Source of the DNA: Lagopus muta
Taxonomy: Eukaryota > Chordata > Aves > Galliformes > Phasianidae
Reading direction: 5' to 3'
Assembly: GCF_023343835.1 (NCBI RefSeq)
Contig: NC_064444.1
Location: forward strand, 18,389,219-18,453,218
DNA length: 64,000 nucleotides
Part shown: positions 31,839-43,800 of the stretch, piece by piece
How the letters are laid out: each line of letters opens with the position of its first letter
Numbering within the stretch: the stretch's first letter is position 1
The notes under the pieces: generated by a model
What the model was told of the DNA's origin: nothing
What the model saw: the letters and a program-made list of their open reading frames with translations, nothing else
Databases searched by the model: none
Program-made: the position numbers and the translations under genes

Positions 31839-33057
31839 AGCCTGGGTGTGCCCCAGACCTTTGCACCACAGGTGCTGGGCGCTCCGCACGCAACCTGCAT
31901 CACGTCCCAAGCCCTCGTGGCCCTGAGTGCCGCACGCAGCTCAGCCCCATAGACAGGGACACCAGGGACACAGGCGCCCCATAGACGCCGCACAGCTCTG
32001 GGGGTGCCCTGCAGACGCTGCACAGCTCAGCTCACCCCGGACACCTGCAGGCACCGTGCAGCTCCATCCCACGCTCACGGGACCCGGCTGCCCCACAGAC
32101 CCCACGCTGCCCACTCCAACCCTGGGGCACCCTATAGGCCCATTGCACATCGGCTCGCTCACCCAGCACACCCTATGGATCCCATTCTCCCCGACTCTTG
32201 AGGCAACCTACAGACCCCGTATCTCCTATGCCACCCTCATGACACCCTACAACCCCTTTAGTGTCAAACCCAACTCAGGGTCACCTTATGGATCCCCACC
32301 CCCCCTTAGAACTCACTACAGACCCCGTACCCCTCATCCCACCCGGCACACCCCACTGACCCCAGACTTCCCAAACATTCCCAGCACACCCTAGTGGATC
32401 CTATACTTCCTACCCAACTTCCACACTACCCTACAGACACCACGGCGTCCATCCCAACCCTGGGGCACCCTGCAGACTCCATACATCCCAACTCACACCC
32501 AGCACATCCTACAGACCCTAAACTTCCTACCCTGCTTCCGGGGCACCACATGGACCCCACAGCGCTGAGCCCAGCTCCGAGGCACCCTACAGACCCCACA
32601 CCGCTCCCCCCACCCCCGGGACATCCCGCACACCCCGCCCCGCTCCCACCATACCCCGCACACCCCACACCTCCAACGCCGCTCCCAACGCACCCTCCAA
32701 ACCCCGCACCCCTCCGACCCAACTCCGGCACGCCCAACGGACTCCGCACCCCCACCCCGCTCCCGTTGCACCGGACGGCTCCCGCAGCCCGCAGCCCGCT
32801 ACCTGCTCGTCCCGCAGCTCGCCCACGTAGTACTGCTCGAGCCAGCGCCGGGCGTTGGCCGAGTGCCGGTGCGGGGGCCCGTCTAACGCGGCGCTCACGT
32901 CGGTGCCCGCTCGGCTCCGCAGCAGCCGCTCGCCGCCGGGATGCAGCCGCACGAAGGCGCTCAGGTCGTACAGACGGCGGCGGCACCGCACCAGGCACTC
33001 GCCCCGCGCGCAGCGATCCCGCACCTCCGCGGCGCTGAAGGAGCGCGGCGCCGCCAT
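26132..33057 (-). CDS. FA2H: FA2H, fatty acid 2-hydroxylase
   Basis: Endoplasmic-reticulum enzyme that adds a hydroxyl group to C2 of fatty acids destined for ceramides, important for myelin and skin lipids. Seven exons: 33057-32803, 29875-29795, 28995-28853, 28768-28662, 27543-27371, 27046-26794, 26211-26132; phases close to 363 codons plus TGA (human 372). Residues 1 to about 85 form a cytochrome b5-like domain with His39 (LHPGG) and His65 (HRHSANA) as haem ligands, equivalent to human His43 and His69. The membrane hydroxylase domain carries the di-iron histidine clusters HRFVFH (225-230), HFLLHGQHH (244-252), HYYLH (306-310) and HVKHHFEH (327-334), with hydrophobic segments around 161-180, 206-224, 266-284 and 289-303. 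The start is the only ATG compatible with the b5 fold, in context GCC-ATGG. Intron 1 is the longest at 2.9 kb. Confidence 0.97.
29068..29222 (-). mobile_element. CR1 LINE 3' fragment
   Basis: Reverse orientation in FA2H intron 2; GGAATCGTTAAGGCTGGGAA then CCCTCAGTGCCACATCCC, the same subfamily as the copies at 18483 and 36357. Confidence 0.83.
29606..29631. repeat. ATA trinucleotide microsatellite
   Basis: About eight and a half consecutive ATA/AAT units in FA2H intron 2. Confidence 0.85.
31808..31836. repeat. C29 homopolymer
   Basis: Twenty-nine consecutive C on the plus strand, G on the transcribed-sense strand of FA2H intron 1. Length is likely polymorphic or uncertain in the assembly. 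Confidence 0.9.
31945..32760. repeat. Degenerate minisatellite, about 39-bp unit
   Basis: A phrase of the form CACCCTACAGACCCC recurs at about 32127, 32168, 32207, 32243, 32281, 32313, 32349, 32386, 32426, 32465, 32505, 32544, 32582 and onward to about 32728, usually 36-41 bp apart, with earlier looser copies from 31945. Roughly 20 units. The plus strand is C-rich and G-poor throughout. Confidence 0.75.
32803..33057 (-). CDS. FA2H: FA2H exon 1, cytochrome b5 domain
   Basis: Encodes residues 1-85, [12 protein letters not shown] to GELRDEQ, which is the entire b5 module with both haem histidines. GC-rich and CpG-rich, within the promoter island. The plus strand opposite is also open for 298 codons (32855-33751), a composition effect. 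Confidence 0.95.
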
Positions 33058-33230
33058 GGCCCCCGCCCGGCCCCGGCCCCGCCGCGCTCTGCCGCCACCT
33101 GCGCGCCCGCGCCGCTCATTAGGCGGGGAGGCCACGCCCCTCCCGCGCGCCCATTGGGTGGGGGGTGGAAAAGGGGGAGGGGCTTGTGGAGGGTGGCCCC
33201 GCCCACCCGGCAGGTGCGGGGTCGCAGAAC
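33058..33230 (-). promoter_or_regulatory. FA2H CpG-island promoter
   Basis: Directly upstream of the ATG, CpG-dense and without TATA. On the plus strand it shows GC boxes of the Sp1/KLF type (CCACGCCCC near 33132, CCCCGCCCA near 33198, GGCGGGGA near 33123) and one ATTGG at 33153, which is CCAAT on the FA2H strand. The transcription start is not resolved. Confidence 0.65.
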
Positions 33231-34929
33231 GGAGGGCTGGGGGAGCGGGGGGCGATGAGAAATGGGGGCTATGGGGTGAGCTGCACCCTGCGCCTGTCTG
33301 GAAGACTTCAGAGAGCGGTGAGGCACTGGAACAGGCTGCCCAGGGAGGCTGTGGATGCAGGGATCCAAGGCCAGGCTGGATGTGGCTCTGGGCAGCCTGG
33401 GCTGCTGGTTGGCGACCTGCACACAGCAGGGGGTTGGAGCTGGATGAGCGCTGTGCTCCTCTGCAGCCCAGGCCATGCTATGATCCTATGATTCTAAGGA
33501 ATGGCAGAAATGTGGGGCGCAGCAGTGATGGTGGGACCCCTTGGGGCAATGGAGGTGCGGGTGTGCCCGAGAGAGAGGACGGGGTGATGCTGGGGGCACC
33601 ACGGCTGTGGGCACCCTGGTCCTGCTCCCCCGACCCCTGGCTCTTTGCAGATTTGTCACCATTTGATCCAGATGGGCCCCCAGCTGGGAGGGCAGGATGG
33701 AGTCCCCCCCCAAGAATCCCTCCAGGAGTGGAGGTTAAGGGGTACAAATAAAGCGCTGCTGACAGCTCTGCTTCTCCTCCCCATTATCCCCCAACCCCTC
33801 CCCCCCGCTGTGGCTTCTGCCCCCGTGGGTGTGAGGCTGCCTCAGGGGACGCCCCCACGCCGCAGCCCAGCCCAGCCATGGGTGCTCCCTGCCCAGGAAC
33901 GCGGCCCCCCCTGCCCTGCAGCACCCCAGGCCCGGCTGCTGAGCGAAGCCTTTAATCGGGGCAGACTCCAAAGCGCCCGTGCCCCCGCGTGACATCTTTG
34001 CCCAGCGGCAGCTCGAGGCCCACCGTCCTCATTTCGGGGTCCCCGAGCCCCAGGGCGAAGCAGGGGGTTTCCACTCGGGGATGGGGGCGGAGGTGGATCC
34101 AGACAACCCCCATCCCGAGGGCGCGTCTGGGGAGCAGCACCCAAAGCACGGAGCACCCTGCACCCCTGGAGCCACGGGGACGGGCAGCGCCCTGCAATGC
34201 AGGCGGAGGGACTCCAGCCACCAGCGCGCCCTCGGGCGCTGCCGACACCCGCGGCTCCCAGACCGGTTCACCTGCCCACCGGATGCAGGAATGCGGCCAC
34301 GGCGTTTGCGGGGACGAAGCCCTGCAGCCCTGACGCCGGGTTCATGGGGACTTGGCTGCACAGGAAGCAGCCCGTGCAGACGCGGGGTCCCTCGGCAGCT
34401 CCCTGCTCGGGCCGGTGGGAATCAGCCCTTCCTGCCTCCTCGCAGTCACCGCGCATTGAGCAAGAGCGTTCCCAAGGCCGGCGCTGCGCTCGCTGCAGGG
34501 TGTGAGAGCGTCCGGGAAGAAGTTCCTCCTCCCTCGGCAGGGTTGCACAAACACCCGGAGCTTTTCCACCGCGCTCCGAAGCATCAGCCGCCCTCCAGCT
34601 GCAAGGCATTCAGATACTATGGAGATAGCCTGTAATGATCTGTAATAACGTGCAAATGCCACAATCCGTCAGCCTGTCATCTTTAAATAACAAGTCTCCC
34701 TTCCCTCCCAGCCTAGACGTGCACTCTCGAGCATGGAAATGAAGGCACGCAGGGGTGGACGGCTGGCACGTAGGGAGCTGCGGGCAGCCACACTGCTTCC
34801 AGGGTGACACAGAGGGGAAGTGGGTGTGGGAATGGGGAGTGGGAGCCCCGGGGGGCCCAGAGGATGCACAGCAAGTGCAGTGGAATCGCATGGGGAGGGG
34901 GAGCTGCTCACGGCACGACGACCAGAGCA
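33231..34929. other. Gap between WDR59 3' end and FA2H promoter
   Basis: Contains a CR1 fragment (33306-33497), then a C/G-rich block (33750-34600) with many CpGs that no feature explains. A plus-strand AATAAA at 33747 has no gene attached. See the findings for a possible minus-strand transcript. Confidence 0.5.
33306..33497 (+). mobile_element. CR1 LINE 3' fragment
   Basis: Forward orientation. AGAGCGGTGAGGCACTGGAA, CAGGCTGCCCAGGGAGGC and a tail ATGATCCTATGATTCTAAGG. It sits about 250 bp upstream of the FA2H start. Confidence 0.9.
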
Positions 34930-36073
34930 CACTTCAAAAAATAACTTTAATTTTAAGAGATGTCTTCTGCTTGTTGCACAGCAGGAGCCCCCGGCCTGAG
35001 TTATCACAGACACAGGCCAGGCCAGGCGGCAGGCACGGCCCCATAGAGAGGGGTCCATCCAGGACATTCTCCAATGGAAGGCACAAACCTGTTGCCTCTG
35101 TCATCCCCACCGCTTTTCCAAACCCCTTTTCCCCTTGAAACCATCACCAATTACTCATCAATTCCCCCTGCACGGAGCAAATGTTCTGCCTGTGTCTTCC
35201 CAAACCTTTCTGCATTGCCCCCCGCAGGTGAAGGGAGACCTCGAAACCTGCTGTGGATCCCAAACAGAAAAGCAGCTGCCTCTCCCAGCCCTGAGGACGA
35301 GCTGCCAGCGAGGCAGGGACAGGCAAGTTAAAGTGCACTGAATCACCCAGGGCAGAACGCAGGGACACTTACTGAAGAGCAATAAACTTCTGGAAGAAAG
35401 CAACTAATCCTAGTGGCTGTGGTTGCGTGGCTGGGCTTTTCGCAGCAGGGGCTGATACGGAACAGTGGGAAGAAAGTATTCAGGAAATAATGCTGAAAAA
35501 CGTCATTTCACTCTTGCTTTATGGGATAACCTCAGCAACGTAAACAGCAGTTCAAAAATAAGGACCCTGTTGGCTCAGAAAGTGACTTGGAGCACAGCCA
35601 CTTGTTGAGCACAGGTGACAGTGAGCCTGCAGAGCTCACTGCTGCTTGCAAATTATTTCTGCCTCAAGTGTGTGAAGAAGGCTGTGCCTGGCTCACCCTT
35701 GGCCCATCCAGAGGCACCTGGAAAGACATTAGGCAGCTGGAGCAGGTCTGGCTCTGCCAGCCGAGTGCTTTCCAAAGGAACTCCGACGCCCTTCCACAGC
35801 CTGGCAGAGACCGGCCAACATTTACACTCCTGCAGGACAAGTGTGAGCTCGGTGGTGCGGCATCCATCGCCAGCAATGGACACACTGGAGTTTGGTCCAA
35901 GCGGTCTGGAAGCAACCCAGGCAGCGCAGTGACACTGGAAGCACTCACAAAGGTCACCACCAGTCCTGCGCCGGCTCCCAGCACGGCTCCTCCAGACGCC
36001 GCAGAGCTGAGTCCACGTGGCTCGGGAGTTCCATCCCCAGTCCCCTTCCCGGGGCGCTGTGCTCTGCCGCCGT
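34930..36073 (-). other. WDR59 3' UTR, approximate
   Basis: From the stop codon to an ATTAAA signal on the minus strand at 34951-34946, about 1.1 kb, with cleavage expected near 34930. No AATAAA on this strand was seen in between. A further ATTAAA lies near 33957, so a longer form is possible. Confidence 0.5.
34946..34951 (-). terminator. Probable WDR59 poly(A) signal
   Basis: ATTAAA, the common variant hexamer, on the minus strand within an AT-rich patch at the end of the proposed 3' UTR. Confidence 0.45.
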
Positions 36074-37831
36074 TCAGAAGGTGCTCTCGAGCAGGCAGTG
36101 GCAGCCGCAGCCCGTGGGGCAAACCTCCTGCGTGCGAAACCACTCCATCATGTGGCTGGTGTGGCCACCGTGCCCACAGGTCAGGCAGAAGTTGGAGGAG
36201 CCCCGCACGGCCACGTGGCAGATGGCGCACTGGAAGGTGAAGCCCTTGCAGATGGCGCACTGCGTGCCCCGCGCCTCGCTGCGGCAGTGGCTGCAGTACA
36301 CACCAAACTCTGTGGGAGGGCAGAACGGAGAGCGAGACGATCAGTGCTGCTGGAAACCGCGGAGTCATCAAGGCTGGGAAAGGCCTCGCAGATCCTGAAG
36401 TCACAGCCCAGCCCAGCCCCACCGTGCCCACAGCCCTCAGTGCCACATCCCCGCGGCTCTGGGACACCTCCAGGGACGGGGACTCCCTGCTGCCTTGCGC
36501 AGCTGTGCCACTGCATCACCGCTCTTGGGGAGAAGAAATTGTTCCTAAAATCCCACCTGAGCCTCCCTTGGTGCAACTTGGGCCCATCGGCTCTTGCTCA
36601 GGTCGGAGCAGGAGGGATTCCTGCTTCACAACGGGACAACAATCTGTGTTTCACAGACCTCAGTTTGTCTCCCAGAGGAGCAAAGACTTATCACCACTGA
36701 CAGGCAGTCAGAGTGCTGGACATAGGCTGGCCCACTGATTGTCCTGATGGCTAAACAGCTGTTGGATGGAACATGTGTCATTTCTAGACTGAGACACGCT
36801 GCAGAGAGGAAGGCTTCTGGCTGCTCTCATCTGCCTCACATCTAAGTGTGGCTAGAAACAAACAGGAACAGCAATGTTCTCCCATCACAGAGAGCACATC
36901 TGATATCAGTGATATCAACGTCTTGACTGCTCACTATGGAGAAGATAATACAGTGAAGTCACCAACTTTCACAGAATCACAGAATGGCCAGGATTGGAAG
37001 GGACCTCAAGGATCATGAATCTCCAACCCCCTGCCACATGCAGGGCCACCAACCTCCACGTTTAATGCTAAACCAGGCTGCCCAAGGCCCCATCCAACCT
37101 GGCCTTGAACACCTCCAAGGACGGGGCATCCACAGCCTCTCTGGGCAGCCTGTTGCCTGGACAACCAGAGAAGACTGAAGCAGGCACTCACCAATTCCTT
37201 TGTGGGGATCAGGAGGACTGGAGACAAACTTCAGGACCTCAGCTCGCTTCTCTCGCAGACCCCAGCGATAGAGGATTTCACCGTAGCACTTCTTAAAGTC
37301 ATCAAACTGCTGAGTATTGGCAGGATCCAGGAGCCTTGAGGAAAAAACAAACTGTGCTCTCAGTCTGGCTGCAGTCCCATTGCTAGTGATGGGAACCAGC
37401 TCCCATCACTAGAACAACAACAGATTACTTCCCACGTGCTGCTGATGTGCTACGGAGAACCGCTGGTCTGCCCCCGGCTTGTTCTAACAGGAGGACCCCA
37501 GCAGCTCCCACGTGTCACAAGAAAAGCCAGCGGAGTTGAGCTGTGCTGCACAGTTCTCCAAGTTACCACCTGAAGGTAAAGGTGCAGGAGCAGGCTTGCT
37601 GCTTCCCTCCTGGTTTCAAAGCACCAGCAGAGACCCAGCTACAGAGCTCAGGCTGCCATACCCTGAAGGCCCCAAGGCAGCCCACAGCCCAGCCCACAAC
37701 CCACCTTTTGTTCTTCTCGTGCTGGTCCTTCTCTCGCTCCCGATGATCGGGGTACATCAGGTTGCTGTAGCGGAACTCATCTGGAGAAGACTCGCACCAG
37801 GGAGCGGAGCTCTGCTCAGTGTCCTTGTTTG
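36074..37831 (-). CDS. WDR59: WDR59 C-terminal exons with RING/zinc module
   Basis: Exons 37831-37705 (SPDEFRYSNLMYPDHRERE), 37334-37192 (LLDPANTQQFDDFKKCYGE) and 36309-36074. The last encodes the Cys/His-rich end: CSHC, CAIC, CAIC, CLTCGHGGH and CPTGCGCHC, ending LLESTF and TGA. In GATOR2 such RING-type ends join subunits to each other rather than acting as ubiquitin ligases. It is almost identical to human, the most conserved stretch in the window. Confidence 0.95.
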
Positions 37832-40800
37832 CTGCAGGCATCAGAAGAGTGCTGTGAGTGTAGGTCAGAAGGCACAGCCCTCAGCAGCACGAGATGCACA
37901 TCACACAGCCACATCACTGCCTTCTGAGCACGGGGGGGTGCTGCTTTGGCACAGAAAACCAACGCCAACCCTGTGCTCCTGGTGAGGCACGGGGAGGCAG
38001 AGCAATGTGAAATGCAGGAATCCCCTTTGCCTCTCACTTTCTATTAAAAAGCATTCAGGCAATTCCTTGGAGCTGTGCTTGGGAACGTTAACCCTGGAAT
38101 GCCTGGGTTCTCTTTCCTGGCCAGGAAGGATTCCCATCACCAGAGCTGCAGTTACGTAAGGGGGCCTCTGTACGTCCTGCCCTGCAGGCAGCACTGCTAA
38201 CTGCTACAAGACAACATCAGCTCTGTTTACAGCCATTTCCCCACTATTTCCCATGTCACAGATAAGACACTGACAGGCTACAGCTTTGCTGCCAGCAGGG
38301 CTGATGCTGCCCCAAGCCATGTTTCAACTCTGTGACCCTGGAGCCCTTGAGAGTGACTTGTTTTTGACACCTCCACAGATCAGCAGGAAATGTCATTAGT
38401 GTCACAGCTACTCAGGCCACCAAAAACTCAGCCTACCCAGTTGCTGCTGCTGCTGCTCTCCCAGTGACAGGAGAAAGCACAGCATTGCTTTTTTCCCCCC
38501 CAGATAAATCCTGTGCAATTATCTGCCTGATGACATTGCAAAGCCACACTCGATAACAGCTGAATGATTGTGGTGACTGGTAGGGGTGCCTGAAGACTGG
38601 AGGAAGGCAAATATCACTCAGAGTATCTTCAAAAAAGGCAAAACTGACCTGGGGACCTGCAGGCCAGGCAACATCACCTCACTGCCTACTAAGCTAATGG
38701 AGCACTTAATCCTGGGACCATCGCTAGACGTGTGAAGGATGAGAAAATCATCACAAGCAGCCAGCATGGCTTAACCACACGGAGGTCACGTCTGACCAAC
38801 CTGATAACGTTCTGTGATTAAATGGCTGGCTCTCTAGAAAGCAGTGGCCATTGCCTGCTTTCCTTTCACTTCAGTAAGGCTTCTGACCCTGTCTCCCATG
38901 TGATCCTCACAGACAAGCTGATGGAACGTGGGGTGGATGAGCAGACAGTGAGGCGGATTAAAAACTGGACAAGCAGCTGGGCCCACAAGGTGGTGATCAG
39001 TGGAAGGAAGTCTACTTTGAGGCTGGTAAATAGCATTGTGCCCCAGGGGTCAACACTGGGTCCAGGCCTATTTAACATCTTCATTAATGGTCTGCACGAC
39101 GTGGCAGAGAGTTTACTAATGACACGAAACTGTGAGGAGTAGCTGATATGCCAGAGGTTGTGCTGCCATTCAGAGAGGCATCAGCAGGCTGGGGAAGTGG
39201 GCCAACAGGAACCTCATGCATTTCTACAAGGGGAAATGCCAAGTCCTGCACCTGGGGAGGAACAACCCCAGGCACCAGTGAGGCTTTATAGTCCCTCAGA
39301 GATACTCAAAGGCTTCCTGGACATGGTCCTGAGCAACCAGTTTTAGGTGGCTCTGTTTGTAGCAAGCTGCTCCAAGTACCCCGCGTGAGCAGGAAGGCGG
39401 ACTGCATGACCTCCAGAGGACCCTTCCAACCCCAGACATCCTCTGAAACAAAAGACATGAAGGCCCTTTCAGTAGCACTGTCTGTTGAAGACTGCAGCCT
39501 CACTGCACAGAGATAACAGCCTCAAACAGTACAAAGTACCAGGGCTACGGAATGCTTACATCACCAATCAGCAGCGAGGCAGTCAGCACGAGCAATGACA
39601 GCCAGTCTGGAAGCAAAACAACACAACCTGGTCTCTCTTCACTTGCTGCAGCAGTGGAAGCTCTTGGCCATGGGTTAACCTGTGATCAGGAAGTCTAACT
39701 TGGCATGTCTAGAGGGTTTGTAGCAATTTCTGCAAAGCTCAGGAGACTGAAGGAGCAGGACTGTGGGACCACCAGCATGGTTACTGTAAACCATGCTAAC
39801 TTCCAGCCAAAGAATACCCTGTGGGCCAAGGCACAGAAAGCTTCTCTGGCCGAGTAGATCTGCAGTCAGCCAGCGCTAGCTCCCTGCCCTCCCCAACACA
39901 CGAGTTATCTAAGACCTAGGCCAGAAGGGAGGCAGATTTCTCTACCTGCTCCCCAGGTCTCAGTACCTATGCTCCAGCCTCCAGTGCCAAGTCCAGGATC
40001 CGACATGCTGGAACAGGAACCAGAGGAAGTGAAGCTGGGCTGTTGAGCGGAAAAAAAGAAATTGTGTCATCTATGGAAGAGATGTTCAAAGGCTTCTGAG
40101 GCAAGCAGGAAAGAAATGGCTGTCATACGTATCGGCTGTGGGAGGCCAGGTTGGAGGCACGCTGAGGAAAGGGGCCATAGGAGTTTGGGCACCCCTGTAA
40201 CCTGGACTGGGCTTCAAACACACTGCACAGCATGGCCAGGGTCTGCACATCGTGGAGCTGCGAGTAGTGAGCCAGCCTAGGAAATGAAAAACACCAAGTC
40301 TGAGATTGGCAGAGTTCAGTGGAAAAAGCACTCAGACTCCGAGGCAAATAATTTCAAGCCTGCTGCATAAATCCATTCAGGGCACATTACTGCCCACGGG
40401 AGGCATGTGCATTCTGCTGTCTTTTCTATCACGCCTTTCAGGAACCAAGCCCTCCCCCTGCAAACACTCTTGGCCTAACAGGTGGGAGAAAGGCGGGGAG
40501 GAACTCTGGGAATCCAGCAGTGCTCGTGGCCTCACCATCCCAGCTCCGTGCAGCTACAGGAACAAGGCCCACAGAACTCGTGGATTTAAAGCTGGGGCCA
40601 CTAAACTCACCCCCTGCTCGCACTGCTTTTTTTTTGCTCTGAGACCCTCTGTATGCAACCATCCTGCACCCAGATCACAAGGCAAATCTCCGCCGCACGT
40701 CTCCTGGATTGCTATGAAGTTCCTGAAGACTGAGAGCAACAAAGAGCTGCCCATGCTCCCCTCCCACAGCTGCTGCACAGCAGGAAAGAGCGAGGTCAAG

Positions 40801-43800
40801 CAATCGCATAGCAAGTAGAACACACAAACTGTGTCTTCAAATGGGATAGATCAACAGATAATGTTAATTACTAATCGTTCTCCCTCCTGAACAGATTCAC
40901 TGGCAGGAAGACTTGTGCGGCTCATACTTGGCTCTGAGAGCAGCAAATTAATTCCCACTAATGCTGCGTGGCAACAGTGAATTTGAAAGCGAATCAAGCA
41001 GCTGCACCCACACAACCATTTAGGAGGCGGGGAGCAGAAAACCTGAATCTTTATTTGTAAGTCAGGCGTTGTGGGCACACGGGAGAACAGAGCTCCAACT
41101 GCACCTGAGCTGTCGCTCGCTGTCAGCCCAGGGACTCCCGGGTGCCTGATGGAGGCCAAATGCTGCCCCCTGCACGTCACCAACGCACTTGCACAAAGCT
41201 GCCATACAATATACACACTGATGAAAGGCTCCCCCTGCTCCAGCAGCCACTCCCATCCCTCCTTAGCATTCAGAGACCTACAGGGACTCCAGTAATTGAC
41301 GTCCAAATGGATGCTGTGCCCAAGGTATCTCCAGATCTGGGTCAGACTTCGGTCCAAGACAAAGATCAGTGGCTACCATAGCCAGTGACCAAACCTGGCA
41401 GACAGGAAGGAAAAGCATCAAAGTTACAATTAGAAACAGGCAGACTCCTGGGGGATAGGTGTGCACAGATTCACTCGCAGATAAATAATAATGGATTTCA
41501 ACAAAACAAAACAAAACACAACTACCAAGAGGGAGCAGTTCCAGCCTCAGTGTGACAAGGAGTATGTAGAGCAAAAAAAAAAACAGATGCTTTTGCTTCG
41601 GGGTTGGGTTAAGCCATAGCTTATTCTTCTTCAAAGTTCAACAGGAGAATTTAAGCAGACCTATTAGCTCATTTACATTCACAAACCTCAGACGGGTTTC
41701 AATTCGATGCAGTTCCTGGGTTCAGAAACATCTGGTGACAGAAAGATTGCCAGTGCAACTTTATTTGCTTGGCACGAACCCTCTGCTGAGCTGCGTTACT
41801 GCACACACAGCTGAGCACAGACAGATGGGCAGTTTGCCACCCCTGCCCCACGGGTTACCTCCCTCTTTCACACGCCACCTTTCTCTTATCTCCCTTTTCT
41901 CTGAAAATGGCTCCATCTTTTCGGTCTGCATCCCTCTGAATGTGCACAACTGAACCAAACCTAGGACTGTTTTTGTTCCGGCTGCACCTTTTTAAAATGG
42001 AGCAATTAGAACACAATATTTCAGGGGAAAACAAAGTTCTGAGTTTGGCACAAAAAAATGATAAAAGAAAAGGAAAGTGAGCACTGTGCTGGAAAGAGCA
42101 GGAGTCAGAGAGGGGACAGCTGTACCTGCAAACACAGAAAAGCTGGGGAGAAAACCCAAGTGCTGCAAGTACCCAGAGGAACAGCCAGGAATCACAGCCC
42201 CATAAATGGGAGAGAAAGAGACAGTAAAGAGACTGAAACAAGGACAGGCCTGAGTGTGAAAAACTACAGAAAGGAACCTGGAAAAATGTCACTTCCTATA
42301 CTGCTGCAGAGCATGTCTAGCATGTGACTCCATCACTCAAACCTCCACATCTTTAAGGAGCAAGGCAAGCTACAATACAGGCTGGAGTTACACAGGCAGG
42401 GAACAACGAGCAAGAAACAGAGATATCAGAAGGATCCTGCTGAAGCTGTCCTACCCAAGCTCCTGTGCTCCAGGTAAACCAGTCTGCTCAATGAGGCACA
42501 GAGGGAAACGAGACCTACCTTCTTCCTGGGGGTGTGGCAGAACCACAAGCTAACAATCTCAGACAACAGCTTGAGGTGGCTCCTGCCATTCAGCGAGCCC
42601 ATGGCTGCTCCCTGCACAGTGCTAGGGGGAGCCAAATGCTCAGCACAGGGGCACAGGCTCCTCTGGCAGTGCCAGCCTGCTCCCCAGTCCTGGCAAATGT
42701 TTGCCTGTTGCTACAGACTAACCACAGGGCAAGGCACAAGCCAAAGCAGTCATCCTTCCCCTACTACTAGCCGAATGCAAGTGGATAGCCCCCCATTCTA
42801 GGGCTGGGGCTCTGGATGCAGACTTTTCTTGGGGAGAGCTGGCTGCAGTTAGCACACAGCAGCGGTGCAGATTAACGCTGAGCTAATTACAACAGGAAGT
42901 ATTACACAAGACAAAACCATCGATCAAATCCTAACAGCTTGGCAACTCTGTGCACAGTTACTTCCTCTGCAGACTCGAACACAGACTGCATCCCTAGCTC
43001 TGCCTGCAGGAATTGCCTGAAAAACGTGCTTCACTTTGTTTGTCAACAGGCATACCACATCCTGCCTGCAGCCCAGCAAGGGGACCTCTAACTGCCCAAA
43101 CCAAGGAGCTACAGAGCACCTCTGGAGCTGTCTCACACCCCTCGGTTCATCAGCCTTTTCACACACACTGGAAGAACTGCTGAGGTCAGCTGACTGTCCA
43201 GGTACCAAGGCAATAGCACAAGGCATCTAAGGGTAGTGAGAAAGAAGTCTGATTCAGTGTAATACCTGTACAAGATCCCTCCGTCCAACAGCCATGGCTG
43301 AGGCAGCATTCTTCTGGCAAGTCTCCTGGATATTATTTACGTTCAATCTGAAAAGAAGAAAGACAGATCAGCTTTTTGGCTGGCATGCTATCTGAGAAGG
43401 CAGGGAGGAATGGGGAGGATGTGGTACAGGTAATAATAAGTAGCCCAGAACTTGCTGTGAGCCTACAAGCACGACCAGGATCTCATCTGGCCCCCCCCTG
43501 TGTTACTCAGGGATCACTGCCATCCTTCTGGCAGCTCCCACTATTCATCTTCCCTATCTTCCCTAACTGCTTATTGCACCAAGTCCAGCTCCAAGCTGGC
43601 TTGGTCCTAAGATGCACCACTTCCATGGGGATGCTGGATCCAACTTGTGCCAGAACAGCACCAAGCCAAGGATCGTTCCTGTCCTTAGGATCCATCAGTG
43701 ATGCGGCTCTGTCTCCATCCAGCCTGTTGATCTGTTCTACTTAACTGGAAGAAATCAGCCTTACCCGCAGACAAGCACGTTTCTGAGCTGGATAACACAC

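Larger units (their letters stand above)
29876..32802 (-). other. FA2H intron 1
   Basis: 2.9 kb and GC-rich. From the exon 1 side it holds a degenerate minisatellite of about 39-bp units (31945-32760), a C29 run (31808-31836), a CpG-rich block with TAATTA-type sites (31000-31640), and a second CpG-rich block (30450-30860). No exon is missing, since exons 1 and 2 join in phase 0 (RDEQ to SCPKAEK). Confidence 0.7.

Noticed and set aside
31126-31926. 266-codon open frame on the plus strand
   Set aside because: Passes through the C29 run as polyproline; low-complexity, no similarity.
32855-33751. 298-codon open frame on the plus strand
   Set aside because: Antisense of FA2H exon 1 and promoter, then runs into a CR1 fragment; explained by GC-rich composition.
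33747-33752. Plus-strand AATAAA
   Set aside because: No plus-strand gene ends here; single hexamers occur by chance. The same applies to the plus-strand AATAAA near 35380.
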